DNA of 64,000 nucleotides. It comes from Rusavskia elegans. Its lineage: Eukaryota; Ascomycota; Lecanoromycetes; Teloschistales; Teloschistaceae. Both the position numbers and the translations under genes were made by a program. The stretch spans positions 17,324-81,323 of the forward strand of contig SAUG01000177.1 of NCBI GenBank assembly GCA_011316305.1, given 5' to 3'. Below, in pieces: positions 1 through 12,509 of the stretch. The number at the start of each line of letters is the position of its first letter. The stretch's first letter is position 1. The notes under the pieces are model-generated. The model saw nothing but the letters and a program-made list of their open reading frames with translations, made no database searches and was not told the origin of the DNA.

Positions 1-1868
1 CGTGCATGAATTCTTGCTCCTCTGTGCTCCAATCATTGTCAGCCGTGACAGCTTGATGAAGAAAGGATTGAAGAATCTCTTCAGTCGACTGTTCTTCCAG
101 AGTATAAGGCCCGTACATCGTCCCCACGAGATTGCCCAAATACCAGGGCGATAAGTCTGGCTGCGAATGTGGCGACGGTATTTGTGGCTGTACCACCCCC
201 GTGAGTTTTGGTGTCTCATGGGGATCTACAGATAGCGGATCATGTATGGATGAAGCAAGCGAGGATCCATCGTGATGTAGTCCGGCAAAGTACATGTCGA
301 GATCGTCGCGACTTGTAGTCGGTTGAGAATGGTCATCATCCGGATCGCCACCGTGTTCTAAGCTCCAGAAAGGTCCTCCCGGCGCTGCGGACGTTGGCCG
401 GTCAAATTCAGAGGTCTCCACACCATGGTCGGCCGCTGCCTTGCGCTTCTCGAAGGCCAGAGCCTTTTGGTTGCGCCTTGCTACAGCCGTGCTGTTGAAT
501 CGTTCTACTTCAGCTCTCTCCAGATCTTCATCGAAATTGTTGGTGACGTCCCTGCGAATTCGATTCATTTCAAAGATGGCCACATCTTTGTCCGTTTTCT
601 TCCTCCAAATTATTTCTCCTCGCTGCACAAACTCTAAAATCAAATATACCTTCTGGTACTCGTCGTCGTCGATGACTTCGGTGAGGCTGACGACGTGTGG
701 GTGACGAGCCTTTTTAAGAATGGCGATTTCTCTCTTGATCAGTTCGCCAGTGTCCTCTGAACGTCGAAGACGCCGTTTTCGAGGGTGTCGTCGAACAATT
801 TTGACGGCAACATGGTCTCCAGAGGTGAGATCTCGAGCGAGCTTGACTGTCCCGTGCTGGCCGCTCCCAAGTTTCTTGAGCAGCTCATAATTGTTGACGA
901 TCTTTCGGCCCGAGATTGGATCGATTTCTTTCGAAAGCTTATGCGTCCTAGAAATTTCCATCAGTCACTCACGAACAGCAGTCTGGGGTATTTCCAGCCT
1001 ACTCTTTTGGAGTCTGCATGTGCGCCGGATGCAGAAGCGGCGTGTTTGTCTGCGAATCTTCCGAATCATCCGCTTTACTTCTACCCGTCGGATATATCGA
1101 TTCGAACAAGCCGGGACTTTGCGCCGGCGTGTTTCCGACGGTTTTGGCTCCGGTAACGAAGTTCGTTTGATCCTGGAAGCCTTGCGAATGGATCGATGAA
1201 GATGAGGAATTCTGCGAAGGATGAGAGGTTCGCGGCCTCAGCGGGTGGGGTTGGTATGGTGGACAGTGCTGGGATTGCAAAGGGGGAAGGTCGTTGAAGT
1301 ACTGATCCGGATATTTAGGGTACTTAGTGTCGTCGCGATCTCTCCGGCAAGAGGCGGAATTGCTTGTGACAATTGGCACGGACGTCGGGCGCGGAGGCTT
1401 GGCGTTAGCAAGGGCGCCGGTGAGCGCCCGGTTTGATCTCTCACTGACTGCCAGTGATTGACTTTGAGGCGAGTGTGGGGCTGAACTGGTGTTATAGTAC
1501 TTGTCGACAGGGCCTAAGGTAGAGGAAGCTAAGGTGGACGTGGATGTTGCCCTGGAATCGTTGTCCAAAATGGTCTCTGGAGCAACATCAGGGATGAAGT
1601 TGTCATCAAGTCCTGGAAAATGTTGGCGATCTGCCTTCCATAGATCCGGATTTGATTTAAACGTCTCCAGGACTTTTGGGTCCACAGGCACGCCGCTAAG
1701 TACTCCATGATGTACTGGTCCATCTTCCGCTTGGTGTGTCATAGTGTCTTCTATGATGCTTCTAACGCTGGGTTGGGTTGTACAATCGACGAATGGCTGC
1801 TCAGCGGTGTTGGACCCTCTCTTGTTATTCCTCTCTGGCATGTTAAACTTCGAACTCTGGGCTTCCAT
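1..1868 (-). CDS. CaMKK/Sak1/Ssp1-type serine/threonine protein kinase, N-terminal part (runs off left edge)
   Basis: Partial gene. The start codon is at 1868 and one 55-bp intron (1002-948) joins a disordered Ser/Pro-rich N-terminus of about 288 residues to the kinase domain. After the splice the protein reads NYELLKKLGSGQHGTVKLAR (glycine-rich loop), then VAVKIV with the ATP-binding lysine, then a basic RRHPRKRRLRR stretch and the alphaC/hinge region (HPHVVSLTEVIDD, YLILEFVQRGEI). The GSGQHG loop and the long insert after the hinge (about residues 420-600) are typical of fungal kinases upstream of Snf1/AMPK (S. pombe Ssp1, yeast Sak1/Tos3/Elm1). The catalytic loop, DFG and C-terminus lie beyond base 1. 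In this family the kinase phosphorylates the AMPK activation loop in response to energy or calcium stress; that role here is inferred. The frame stays open from 947 to the edge, so the gene looks intact. Confidence 0.85.
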
Positions 1869-4851
1869 AGTGCAGCAGGACCCTCCCAGTGACCACGGTC
1901 TGCAGTGGCCTTTGAAAGTTTCTCAGTAGGGGCCACAGATCTTCTCTTCTAGGCTGCTGTCATCGGACTCGAAACCAGGTTCTGACGCAGACCGATATCA
2001 TGACGGGCTTCAGGGCCGTCACTACTCCAACTCTAACTTCCGAATAGACGTTGATCAATTCAGTCAATGGAGAGTTGGAGATGTCCAAGAAGGTCGTCCA
2101 GTACAAGATCCCGATAGGTTGCACTGTATAGAGGTTTGGAGGCTGAACGTCGGCGAAAGTGCGATGCTTGAGGTGCGTGGGATTGAGGTTGAAATGATGG
2201 GGAAGCCGAGATAAGAGTTAAAGCTGCGAAGCAACGTCAACAATATTCACGTACTTTGGTGAAGAACAGAAAAAATGTACCTGGTTGTCTGCCGAGGAAA
2301 AGCACGTGGACGAGGAGGTAGAAGAAGGCAGATGACGAAGTGAAAACTACTGGAATTTTTTGCAGATATTGGGAGCCTGTTGACGACCGGCTCCCTTCAC
2401 TTCAACGCCCGGAGATGGTCTGATAAGAGGATTCAATTGAAGTCCAGTGTTGGTAAGGATGGAAAGAGGTCGGCCGTGAAAAGTTATCCAAGAGTGCGGG
2501 ACAAAGATCGACGAGAATGCGGATGAACCCCCAGAGAAGCGACTCTTCGGCTGCAGAGTAGGTTGAACAGACAGACAGGCGAATGCTAAACGGTGGAGCA
2601 GCAGTAAGGTAGCTTCCACCCGCTGTCCTACCTTGCCTAGGGGTGGGGTGAAGGAGCAAGAAACAGAGGGCAGAAATTTTGTGTGGAAGAAATGAAATGA
2701 TTGGCAGGGCCTGAAGCCGTCGATGCACATCAGACCGAGGGGCTACGGTATTTTTAAAGTCCTTTTAGACCATTTTCACGCCAAGATCCACGCAGAATCG
2801 TTGGCCCTCATCATGACTGACTTCGAAAACACTCAACTCCTTCGCTTGCGGGCTACTAAGTTCAGGCTAATTCTTCGCTCCCTTCCTCTGTTCCCCCTTC
2901 CTATGCATGAAATCGTCGCCCAACCATTCTCATCCGCCAAGGCGCTGTCGCCCACTCATCGTCCACTGGCGTCGACATGGCTTATGCCTATCAACCACAC
3001 TACTGCGATACGAGGATCTTCTTTTGGGGGTCCCCCTTGTGGGCAGCCAGACGTCAATTTCTTTGACCCAAGATCCAGCCCCCCTTCCATTGGGCAGCTC
3101 TCTGGCTTCTACATGGCTATCGTCATCAGTCGGCTTGGAACCATGGGCGGAACAGTTCACAACGAAAGGATATCCCTGTCCATCACGATAGGCCAGACGA
3201 GCGAACCGGACCGGAGTGGAGGGCCAAGAAAGCGGAGATATCGACAAGGGATCTAATCTCAGACTGCAGGGGCCTTTTGGTGTCGCTTCTCCTCCGCCTC
3301 CCTTTTGGTCCGTGTGCATTCGACCAGGCAGAGCTAGCCGTCCACCACGCCTCGCCGAACTGAAGAGTGCAACCTCCGAAGGTACTCTAGAGTAGCAGCA
3401 TCTGCACCCCGGATTGTCTGGACACCACCTTCTCGACTGTCAAGCACCAGACGTCGACACTGCTACTACCGTACTGGGAGTTGTGGTAAGGTTTGGAGCT
3501 TTGACGGATTCTCGATGGGTGCCGGATACTGGGATGACCAAATGGCCTTGAAGTCCAGTTGATCACTCTCAGCCTCCGACAAGAAAAAGCTGCCCTGATG
3601 TTATTCCTTTTGCACAGCAGCAGCAACGTCTAGGTTCTTGCATCATGAAAACTCATGCGGGTGTCCCTGCAGCTGATGTTGCTGCATCTAAAGACTAGTC
3701 GATTGTTCGGCGTTGGCAAAATCGCTCACCTCGAGGCAGTTCGTTAGTTGCCACTAACCTGGATCTCGATGACTGCTGGTGTCAGTGATGTCCTAGCCTG
3801 ACGGACCATTCAATAGTTGTGGCGGGCAACATGATTGATCATCACGATGATGCCGCTATAACAACTTTCCATTTTCTTTGGTGCCTTCGAGCAAGGCTGT
3901 TGGGTGTGATCCACGATACAGCCGAGATGGGTCAGCAACATGCTGCAGAGCCACCTCTAACTACATCCTGGTCACACACCTGGTCTGGTGAGATCTGTTA
4001 AGCCCAGTACGAGACACACCATTTCCTCCAATCGTGCAAGATCACCAGAGTTCTATAATCATGATTCATCATAGTCGAATCGAGTGCAAAAGGGTCCCTG
4101 CTCCTCTTGATCATTGGCCTCATCGGAGCATTTCTTTCGGAGAATTCTCCAATTCTCCGTCGGCGCATCCTGCGCTCCAGGTTTCATGACTAGTCTCCTG
4201 GCAGTCTCATGAGCCTCAATAGTCATTATCCCAAGACGTCGGGCTAAGCTTCTCATCACGAGTCACGATCGACCTCGATTTCGAGGTCGTTGACACTTGG
4301 ATGTCATGCACACTAGAACTTTCGAAAACATTATTGTCCCATCCCAGTTTGCAGACCAATTGTTGTTCTGGTGTGGCCAGTAGACGATCTGGTGTCCTAA
4401 TGCGCCTTGTTTGTAAAAGAATTCCTGGCATGAAGTCCTTCCTCTCTTGATCGTTGGTATTCATTATGACTTCATGGAGATTCAACGCTCTACTGGCACG
4501 AGACCGCTATTCGCCAGAAACACGCAACTAAATGTCTTAGACACTAAGAAGTCTGGTACCCTGCTCACAAGACCACAAGGCCGCAACATGGCATTTAGCA
4601 CTACCACCATGAGCCGTAAGGCTTGAGGATGGGCGTGGTATGCAACGATTTTAATCATGGTCGACATCGTCGGCATTGATTTCGACTCACACGGCTCTCC
4701 AAAGGGGCTCTAGTCATCTGCTGGACGCTACATGTAGTAGCCCTACTTCCTGAGTCTGTCCATGGCTGCATGGCAACTGATACGACTTGCCAAAGCTGGA
4801 CCAATGAGCTTCTTATCGGATTGAGTGTAGGCGCCAGGTCATTCGGTGGTA
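1869..4851. other. Intergenic region between kinase and steroid-reductase genes
   Basis: About 3 kb without a supportable gene. It holds the divergent upstream region of the kinase (1869-2350) and short open frames on both strands (for example 2723-3256 plus, 2930-3319 minus) that show no recognisable domain, no plausible splice partners and no family resemblance. No tRNA-like structure or repeat was noticed. Confidence 0.6.
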
Positions 4852-5839
4852 TTAGATCAGACCAGGGATTACCGCCCTCTTCGAACCTATCTTCTCCTTG
4901 CCAAAACGCTTGATATACCATCTCTTTCCACTCAAAGCCCTCGGTGTCATTGTGGTTATTTCATTGATCACGAAGGTCCTTGCCGGCACACATGCCAATC
5001 CACCGATGACCCAGAAGCCGCACCACTCGATCCATTCACAGAAGAAATGTGGATACAAGACCAGTCGGAAAAGGCCGTTCTGCGGGACTTCATACACTTT
5101 TTCCACCCTTTCCCCCTTACCTTTTTCTCCTTGAGCTTCTGCTTTTCGCTTCTGATTCCTAGCTGCGGCACGGCGAACCTCCCGCAGTTCATCATCGTGA
5201 TACATATTCCCGATGAAACCCGCGAAGAAGATGAGTAAGCCGAGTTGTATCCTTATTGTCGCTCCAGCCCAATCTTCCTGGGTCGATGGACCATAGCCAG
5301 CCAAATAGCCGCCAATGCATGTACCATTGATGACCTGGAATGACAGGGCGGAGACCAGGATGAATGGATGGATTGGAGACATGGAAGGGTTCAAGAAAAG
5401 AGGGGAGATGATAGCGCGATAAATGTAGTGGATTGACTACAGCAAGGCATTTGAGCGAATCACCAAAAGTATCAGAGATGGTTGAACCTACGAACAATGC
5501 AGCCATCAGCCAATTAGCCGCCGGTAATTTCTGAATGCCGTGCGTGGCTGGGATAGTGAACATGCAATAGAGCAAGCAGACAAACCCGGGAGTTTCCATG
5601 ACCGCCCAAGCGATTTTGCCCGGTATATTGAAACGGGATGGGATGGAAGTTTTGCCCTGAGGATAGAAGTCGTCGAACCATTGGATTAAGGTGAACTACG
5701 TTAGGGAAATCAGTAAAATGCCGAGCATTTGGTTTAATTTTGGTGGATTAGAGCAGACCAAAGGGAAGAACTGCCAAAGGTAGGTGATGAGCTCCCAATG
5801 CTCTCGGGAAGGAGGAAGCCATGATTCAACGACCGCCAT
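4852..5839 (-). CDS. 3-oxo-5-alpha-steroid 4-dehydrogenase (steroid 5-alpha-reductase/DET2) family enzyme
   Basis: Three exons (5839-5759, 5695-5492, 5436-4852) with introns of 63 and 55 bp give 289 aa, normal for the family (about 260-300). The N-terminal part contains FYPQGKTSIPSRFNIPGKIAW, the conserved early block of SRD5A/DET2 proteins. Middle segments are hydrophobic (several membrane helices). The C-terminus carries the family signature GNMYHD, then PHFFCEWIEWCGFW and GKRWYIKRFGKEKIGSKRAVIPGLI, the NADPH-binding region, ending at the usual position. These are ER membrane enzymes that reduce a delta-4 double bond of 3-oxo-steroids or of related lipids; the fungal substrate is not known. 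The start at 5839 was chosen because MAVVESWLPPS leads directly into the conserved block; an in-frame ATG at 5899 would add 20 residues. The first donor (GTCTGC) is weak, so that boundary is the least certain. Confidence 0.88.
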
Positions 5840-6477
5840 ACGGATACTGATCTGCCAATATGATGTCGTATGAGGGCTATATAAAACAAACAGCCTCATC
5901 TATTCAGCACGCAACATCTCTACTTGATGCCGTGCAGACATTCTTTGAATATCATGGACGTCATCGTTCAAGACCTAGACTATCTAATCATGATAAGATT
6001 ACACTCTGCTCGTCAGCGGGGTCGAAGGGTGCTGAGAAAGGGGCAACCGTCCTTGAATGGATATACACGGGGGACGGAGTACACATAAAAGCTGCTCCTG
6101 GTATAGTAGGAAGCTAGACCATGTTGTACGTTGTATGTCAGCCGGCATGATTCACCGAATCGGAGTCCGGGGATGTTGGCGCTGGTCGGTGGCCGTTCGG
6201 ATCACAGCTTTTCATCGATTCGGGGGCTAAGGGCGCTAAGGGCACCAAGCGAATGCCATTTTCGGTCCCTCCACACACTTCTTCATATACTTGTCCAAAT
6301 CCTGCTCCTACCGCTCTTCCTCTTCTATCTTCCATCCCGCTATACTCCGCCCACAACCTTTCGTATCTTATCCACAAGGTATCTTACTGTTTGTGATCTT
6401 TGTGAGCACTGTCACAACTCATCTTCAGAACCGTTTCACTACCACACTTCGCCTTTTTGCATCCCACCGCTTTCAAG
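5840..6477. promoter_or_regulatory. Divergent promoter region, steroid reductase / MET6
   Basis: The two genes are transcribed away from each other, so this 638-bp interval holds both promoters. The last ~200 bases before the MET6 start are strongly pyrimidine-rich, a common fungal leader composition. No specific operator could be identified. Confidence 0.45.
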
Positions 6478-8965
6478 ATGGTTCAATCGTAAGCACAAGT
6501 GCCGCATTGTTGGATCAATTGAAAACTCACGACCGTAGATCAATCCTCGGTTTCCCTCGGATGGGAGTCAATCGTGACCTGAAGAAAGCGACCGAAGCCT
6601 ACTGGGCCGGAAAGCTTTCGCAGGAAGACCTTTTGGCTGAAGGCAAACGCCTTCGCGCAGAGCACTGGAAGATCCAGAAAGACGCCGGCGTCGATATTAT
6701 CCCCAGCAATGACTTCTCATACTACGACCACGTCCTCGACCACATCCAGCTCTTCGGTGTCAGTGGTTCTGTTAATACCTTCGGGACGACTCTTTGCTAA
6801 ACGATGGCCAGGCCACACCACCAAGATATACTCAGCACAACCTTGACCCGATTGATGAATTCTTCGCAATGGGAAGAGGGCACCAGAAGCCTCAGACCGA
6901 CAAAGGTCCGGCGGTGGATGTTCCCAGTCTGGTACGGATCCTGACGAACCGTCCTGACTGCCTGCTTTGGCTTACCAAGCATTAGGAAATGGTCAAATGG
7001 TTTGATTCCAATTATCACTACGTCAAGCCCACCCTACAGGACGGCCAGAAATTCAAACTGAACGCAAATCCCAAACCTGTCGCCGAGTTCCTCGAAGCAA
7101 AAGAAGCTGGCGTCGTCACCCGACCAGTGCTCCTTGGCCCAGTATCCTTCCTTACTCTTGGCAAAGCCGATCGGGGCCAGAAAGTTGACCCAATAGACCT
7201 CCTGCAAGACCTCTTGCCCGTCTACGAAGAGCTTCTCACGAAGCTCAAGGAGGCTGGCGCCGAGACTGTCCAGATCGATGAGCCCGTTCTCGTTTTTGAT
7301 CTCCCACCTAGAGTCAAGAATTCATTCAAGCCTGCGTACGAGAAGCTTGGCAATCTTGGTGACAAAGCTCCCAAGCTCGTCTTCGCTACCTACTTTGGGG
7401 ATATCGTCCACAACATTGATGTCCTCCAATCGCTACAAAACCTCTATGCCATCCACATCGACGTTGTTCGGAATCCAGAGCAGCTCGAGACCGTCATCGG
7501 CGCCCTTGGAGCCAAGCAGACCCTCTCGGTCGGGGTTGTTGATGGCCGTAACATCTGGAAGACCAATTTCAAGAAGGCGATCGAGAAAGTCGAGGTCGCC
7601 ACCCAGAAGCTAGGCAAAGACCGAGTCCTCGTCGCCAGCTCCAGTTCACTGTTGCACACCCCTCACACGCTTGCCAGCGAAAAGAAGCTTGACGAGGAAG
7701 TCAAAGATTGGTTCAGCTTTGCTTGTGAGAAAGCTAAGGAGCTCACTATCATCGCCAAAGCTGTCACAGATGGCCCAGCAAGCGTCCGGGATGAAATGGA
7801 AGCCAATGCCAAATCTATCGAGGCGCGCGCGACATCAGACCTAACCAACGACCCCAAAGTCAAGGAGAGACGGGCGAAGATCACCGATGAGATGTTCGAG
7901 CGGAAATCGCCCTTCCCTACTAGAATCGCTCAACAACAGTCAAGTCTTAATCTACCCATGTTCCCTACTACCACGATTGGTTCATTCCCACAAACCAAGG
8001 ATATTCGAATCCAAAGAAACAAATTCACCAAGGGCGAGATAACCGCCGAAGAGTACGAGAAGTTCATCGAGAAAGAGATCCAAGAGGTTGTCAAGATCCA
8101 AGAGGAACTCGGCCTTGATGTCTATGTCCACGGCGAGCCAGAACGAAACGACATGGTACAATACTTCGGTGAACGTCTTACCGGCTACGTCTTCACCACG
8201 CACGGTTGGGTACAAAGCTACGGTTCTCGCTGTGTCCGTCCTCCCATCATCGTCGGCGACATCTCGAGGCCCGAGGCTATGACCGTCAAGGAGTCCAAGT
8301 ATGCTGCGAGCATTTCGAACAAGCCGATGAAGGGTATGCTTACTGGACCAATTACCTGCCTTCGGTGGTCTTTCCCACGTGACGACATTCACCAGTCCGA
8401 GCAGGCCCAACAGCTTGCTCTAGCTCTCCGAGACGAAGTCATTGACCTTGAGGCTGCTGGTATCTTCGTTATCCAAGTGGATGAGCCAGCACTCCGTGAA
8501 GGTCTACCACTTCGATCAGGTCTCGCACGTGAGGATTATCTCTCATGGGCCGTCAAGTCTTTCCGCCTTTCCGTTGCTGGCGTCAAGGACTCTACTCAAA
8601 TCCATTCCCATTTCTGCTACTCGGAATTCCAGGATTTCTTCTCGGCAATCGCAGCGCTGGACGCTGATGTCCTCAGTATCGAGAACAGCAAGAGCGATGC
8701 CAAACTTCTCAAGGTCTTCGTTGACGAGGCATACCCACGACACATCGGTCCGGGAGTTTACGACATCCATTCACCTCGCATTCCCAGCGAGCAGGAAGTC
8801 AAAGATCGCGTCCAGGAGATGCTGGAATACCTGAGCCCGGAACAACTTTGGATAGACCCCGACTGTGGTCTCAAGACCCGACAATGGCCAGAGACCAAGG
8901 CTGCGTTGACTAACATGGTCAACGCCGCTAAGTTCTTCCGAGCCAAGTATGCCAAAGCCAACTGA
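6478..8965 (+). CDS. MET6: Cobalamin-independent methionine synthase (5-methyltetrahydropteroyltriglutamate-homocysteine methyltransferase)
   Basis: Four exons (6478-6488, 6539-6758, 6812-6931, 6986-8965) with introns of 50, 53 and 54 bp give about 776 aa, the usual fungal Met6 length. The start gives MVQSS followed by LGFPRMGVNRDLKKATEAYW, the conserved N-terminal block, and the very short first exon is typical. The C-terminal barrel shows the zinc/homocysteine site: the His and Cys of SHFCYSEF, and the Cys of DPDCGLKTRQW near the end. HIGPGVYDIHSPRIPS is also present. The enzyme is cytosolic and transfers methyl from 5-methyl-THF-glutamate to homocysteine, the last step of methionine synthesis. 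No frame breaks, which makes it a useful control for assembly quality. Confidence 0.97.
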
Positions 8966-9455
8966 AATTCCAATGTAATGACTTACGACCAAATGTTCAA
9001 CAAGTTCGACTTCCACGGGAGTCTTAAATACAGTTTTGGGGACTCGATCTTAACATCGGCGTCCGGGTGTAAGGTGGCGGAGATGCGACGAGATACCCAA
9101 AAAGTTATCATAGACCTGCAGCTTTCAACATGGCATAGCGGATCTATGGGAAATGGTAGCCAACTCAACCGGGCTTCCACAATACAGTAATGCGTCCATG
9201 TCGGCGCTTGTAAGTAGCAGCTGCTTATAGCCATTGACCTGTCCTTTGGAACATACTCCGAGTGACTTGTATTCTGAGTTTCAAAACGGTTTGCCCTGCT
9301 GGTGACGGTTCTCCATCAGGAGTACACGTGAGTCGCTCTTGCCGTTGCTGGTCTCTTAGTCTTTTGCCTATGCCGTATGTACTCTCACAGCACACGATTC
9401 ATCTCATTATCTATTCTACGAATTACTGAGCAGCATTCATAGTCAACATTTCTAT
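8966..9455. other. Intergenic: MET6 3' region and promoter of the next gene
   Basis: About 490 bases between two convergent-free, same-strand genes. Pyrimidine-rich stretches and ATTCAT/CATTCATAG motifs precede the ATG at 9456. Nothing else was seen. Confidence 0.5.
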
Positions 9456-11996
9456 ATGTCTGCATTTCGTCGTTGTTGCCGGCACCCACGGGCATCGTCG
9501 CCAGGGCTTCCACCTGCTGTCTTGGTGCCCAGTCCAACGCAAGATGATGATTACGATACTGACGCGGTGCCTATACTGACTCCGACTGAGACCTTGGTAG
9601 GAAGCCTAAGCCATGGTCCTGACGGGAGGAGGCCATCATCTGATACCGTGGTTTGTCGTGACTCAATTCAGAAGCCCAGGCTCAAGCTCGTCAGCGAAAA
9701 AGGTGAAGATCCACCACACACAGCGCCCGACTCTTCGAAATTCGAGCGGGTAAGTTCTCTTACGATCCCGCGTCGAAGGTCCCACGCCCGGTCGCAGGCG
9801 GCACCTGCGACTGCAGCGGAGGCAGCTCTGGACCAATATGTCAATCTGTCACCGTCGCGGGTTGCGTTGAGGAAACGATTGGAAGCCGTCCAAATCATTG
9901 ATGATCCAAAGTCACCACCGTTACCGATGCTTGGACCTGCCCGAGTCGCAAGCATACCAGAGTCCGCCCTCCCTCCACATTGGCGCCTTGACTACAACAA
10001 GAGCAGCTCCAGCTTCCGCAAGCCAGGGCTTCGAGAGTTTAGTGCGAATGAACATGAGAAAGAGACAGCCACTGAAAGAAAGCAGCAGACTATTTCATCG
10101 AGATCGAGGAACGAATTTCACGACGGGCAATCGAACAACGCCAACACCAATACAACTGGCAGACTGGAGAATGAGCGTCTCACCAGCGACCAGGCTTCTA
10201 CCTCTACCAACGTAATGGACTCCAAAGTCTCGGTCAAACGGAGGGTGACAGCATCGGGAGAACTTGTCATGCTGGCCAGTCACCATTCAGACTCCACCGC
10301 AGCCTCAATTCATCTCTACGACATGAAAATATCCGAGCGAGTAGCGTCGAGCAACTCAAACATCCTTCCCACTGGCGAATGGCACTCGAGGCGCCAACGT
10401 ACTTCTACAACGGAGAGTAATCCTTTGCAACCCAAAGGAATGTTACGGTACCAGCACGATCGGGAAACCTCCAGCCTGCAAAGCCCCAAGCCATCCTCGT
10501 CTTTCTACCCATCAAGTGAAGAGGAGTTAGCTTCGAGCAGACGGAGCTCCATGCTTCTGATCGAGAGTCTTCCGGAGCGACTTCGGAGACTCAAGGTTTC
10601 TGCCACGTCAGGAGACCTTTACATAACGTCGGCTCAACACTCACAGATTACCGTTATCCCAAGATCGAGGTTCCCAACCACTTTCACAGACGAACCAAAC
10701 AAACGAGGATCAATCAGCCAGGAACTGCATGAAGATGCATTGGATCTCGATGGGGGAACTTTGGACAAGGACAGGCCACCGAGCCCACTTTTGCGTCGGT
10801 CGTCAACCGAACCGCGATTGAACAGATTTAAGCGAGATGCTCCGGCCAGCTTTGACGGAAGTGGTGAGTGGCACCTTTCTCCACCCTCTCGTCAGCCAAC
10901 TGGCCTCTTGGTCCGTCAGCCGACCTGGTCGGTAGCTCGACGACCGACCGGCACTTTATCGCCCGACGACGGTAAATCTGTCTGGGAGAGAGCACTGCGA
11001 GAGCATGCAGCAGAGGACAATGTCATTGCAAGGGCTTGGGCAGGAAGCATCTCCTACGAGATCGGACGGGATGACTTCAAGAGGCGACTCGGAAGTCGCC
11101 GGTTCACTCGGACGCCTTCTCCGCTGGGGGGGATCACTGAAGACCCGTGGTCGCAACAACGAGGACGTGAGACCGAGCCGGGTTCTGGACGGGTATCCCC
11201 TACGCAAGCGGTGCCCGACAAGAAGTCTCCAGTTCGGCATAGTTCGCCCATCCAGAAAGTCCATAGGCGGACCGACGCGATATCGCCTTCAGGGTCTGTA
11301 AGGTCTGTTGACTCATGGACTCGGTATCCAAGCCACACGTTCGTCGAACGCAACGAGGCGGCAACCGAACGTAACAACATCATCGCGCGCGACTTCGCAG
11401 TGAGCCCAACATCTCAGCCAAAGATGTCGAAGAAGAAAAGTCGAAGCATGACGTTCGGCAAGAAGGTTCGACACAAGATCACTACGTTCTATACGACACG
11501 ACGAAGCGACCTCCGCAGGTACAATGCTGGACATCGTTCTTCAATTGCCTTTGGTGGTCGACTAGAGTATCCGGAGCTAGAGATACCACCGCGAACCTTC
11601 GACCCGGTCTTGTTGTCAGATCCTAAAAGCGAAGAAGTGTCACACAGGGAAGATGAGCCACAAGCTGCCCCTGAGAGGGTTGTAGCATTATCTTTGACAT
11701 CTTCCCGGGAACCATATTCTCCCGAAGGGTCAAGTTCAGAGATGGCGAGATTGAGTCCCGCCATGAGTCCTGTAGATTGGGCAAGGACGTACAATGACCT
11801 TGTGGTCCGTCCAAGGAATACCAGCACCGACGAAGAGATTGCCCCTGATGAGATGGCACCGCCAAAAGCAGAAGATGTGGAAAGAAATAAGGCTGAGCAG
11901 GCGGAGGTGGATGCTTTGAGAGAAGCAGCGTTGAAGGCAGCGGATGACTGCTTGAGGAGGAGTATGGACACTGAACGGTACCCAATGAGGGCCTGA
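9456..11996 (+). CDS. Uncharacterised large disordered protein (846 aa)
   Basis: Single open frame with an ATG at 9456 and TGA at 11994. I do not recognise a family. The protein is rich in Ser, Arg, Pro and Thr, with many short basic-Ser clusters of the RRXS kind (for example RRSSMLL, RRSSTEP) that look like kinase targets. A basic patch lies near residues 655-690 (KKKSRSMTFGKKVRHKI), and the C-terminus is predicted to be helical and charged (AEVDALREAALKAADDCLRR). There is no signal peptide or membrane helix. Such proteins are common in Pezizomycotina as lineage-restricted cytoplasmic or cortical regulators, but no function should be assigned. Codon use matches its neighbours and the long frame is clearly coding. 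Confidence 0.75.
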   Translation: MSAFRRCCRHPRASSPGLPPAVLVPSPTQDDDYDTDAVPILTPTETLVGSLSHGPDGRRPSSDTVVCRDSIQKPRLKLVSEKGEDPPHTAPDSSKFERVSSLTIPRRRSHARSQAAPATAAEAALDQYVNLSPSRVALRKRLEAVQIIDDPKSPPLPMLGPARVASIPESALPPHWRLDYNKSSSSFRKPGLREFSANEHEKETATERKQQTISSRSRNEFHDGQSNNANTNTTGRLENERLTSDQASTSTNVMDSKVSVKRRVTASGELVMLASHHSDSTAASIHLYDMKISERVASSNSNILPTGEWHSRRQRTSTTESNPLQPKGMLRYQHDRETSSLQSPKPSSSFYPSSEEELASSRRSSMLLIESLPERLRRLKVSATSGDLYITSAQHSQITVIPRSRFPTTFTDEPNKRGSISQELHEDALDLDGGTLDKDRPPSPLLRRSSTEPRLNRFKRDAPASFDGSGEWHLSPPSRQPTGLLVRQPTWSVARRPTGTLSPDDGKSVWERALREHAAEDNVIARAWAGSISYEIGRDDFKRRLGSRRFTRTPSPLGGITEDPWSQQRGRETEPGSGRVSPTQAVPDKKSPVRHSSPIQKVHRRTDAISPSGSVRSVDSWTRYPSHTFVERNEAATERNNIIARDFAVSPTSQPKMSKKKSRSMTFGKKVRHKITTFYTTRRSDLRRYNAGHRSSIAFGGRLEYPELEIPPRTFDPVLLSDPKSEEVSHREDEPQAAPERVVALSLTSSREPYSPEGSSSEMARLSPAMSPVDWARTYNDLVVRPRNTSTDEEIAPDEMAPPKAEDVERNKAEQAEVDALREAALKAADDCLRRSMDTERYPMRA

Positions 11997-12509
11997 TGGG
12001 GATGATTGTTATCGGCTTGCTGATTATTGATCAATTCTACGTCGAGGCTGGGATATTTGGGTCATGCATCACGATCAACGTGATTCGTATCAAATGCCAA
12101 TCTTCTGTGCGCTGGCAACACATTCTATCCACGTGTCAATTCTGCCTTCGGATGCCTGCATGGTGCATACTTCATCTGTGGATGGGATAGCGGTTGTCGT
12201 TTTGGCTGACGCGTCAATGCTGGCGTTGAGTCGAGTCAGTGGGCTATTCTTAGCATTTGTTGAGGGACACCCTTCATCGAATTATGCATGGATTCTTTCT
12301 TGTGACTGTAACCCATAAGTCAAGGATGTATATACTATATAGTATCTTCTGTTCTCCATCGTCCACGAAAACACCACTTGGAGCACAAATCGTGACCACG
12401 AGCTGAAATCCTTCGTCCTCCCAAAATCCTGCCAAAATCCTAACTCCGTTCCACCGACCGTCCAATCCCACCTCCGCTTCATCCCGATACATAATTAATT
12501 ATTCCACAT
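11997..12509. other. Intergenic, promoter of RhoGAP gene
   Basis: 513 bases. It becomes AT-rich near 12,330-12,350 and just before the start (ATAATTAATTATT at 12,490-12,502), a plausible core promoter. No gene evidence. Confidence 0.4.

Noticed and set aside
2723..3319. Overlapping open frames on both strands (177 aa plus, 129 aa minus)
   Set aside because: No domain, signal or splice support; the two frames occlude each other and neither has a clear coding composition.
5860..6538. Plus-strand frames upstream of MET6
   Set aside because: They lie in the divergent promoter and leader; no family features, and one of them only exists by reading through the MET6 first intron.
6288..6800. 169-aa frame overlapping the MET6 start
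   Set aside because: It is the MET6 second-exon frame extended through intron 1 and into intron 2; the spliced model fits the family far better.
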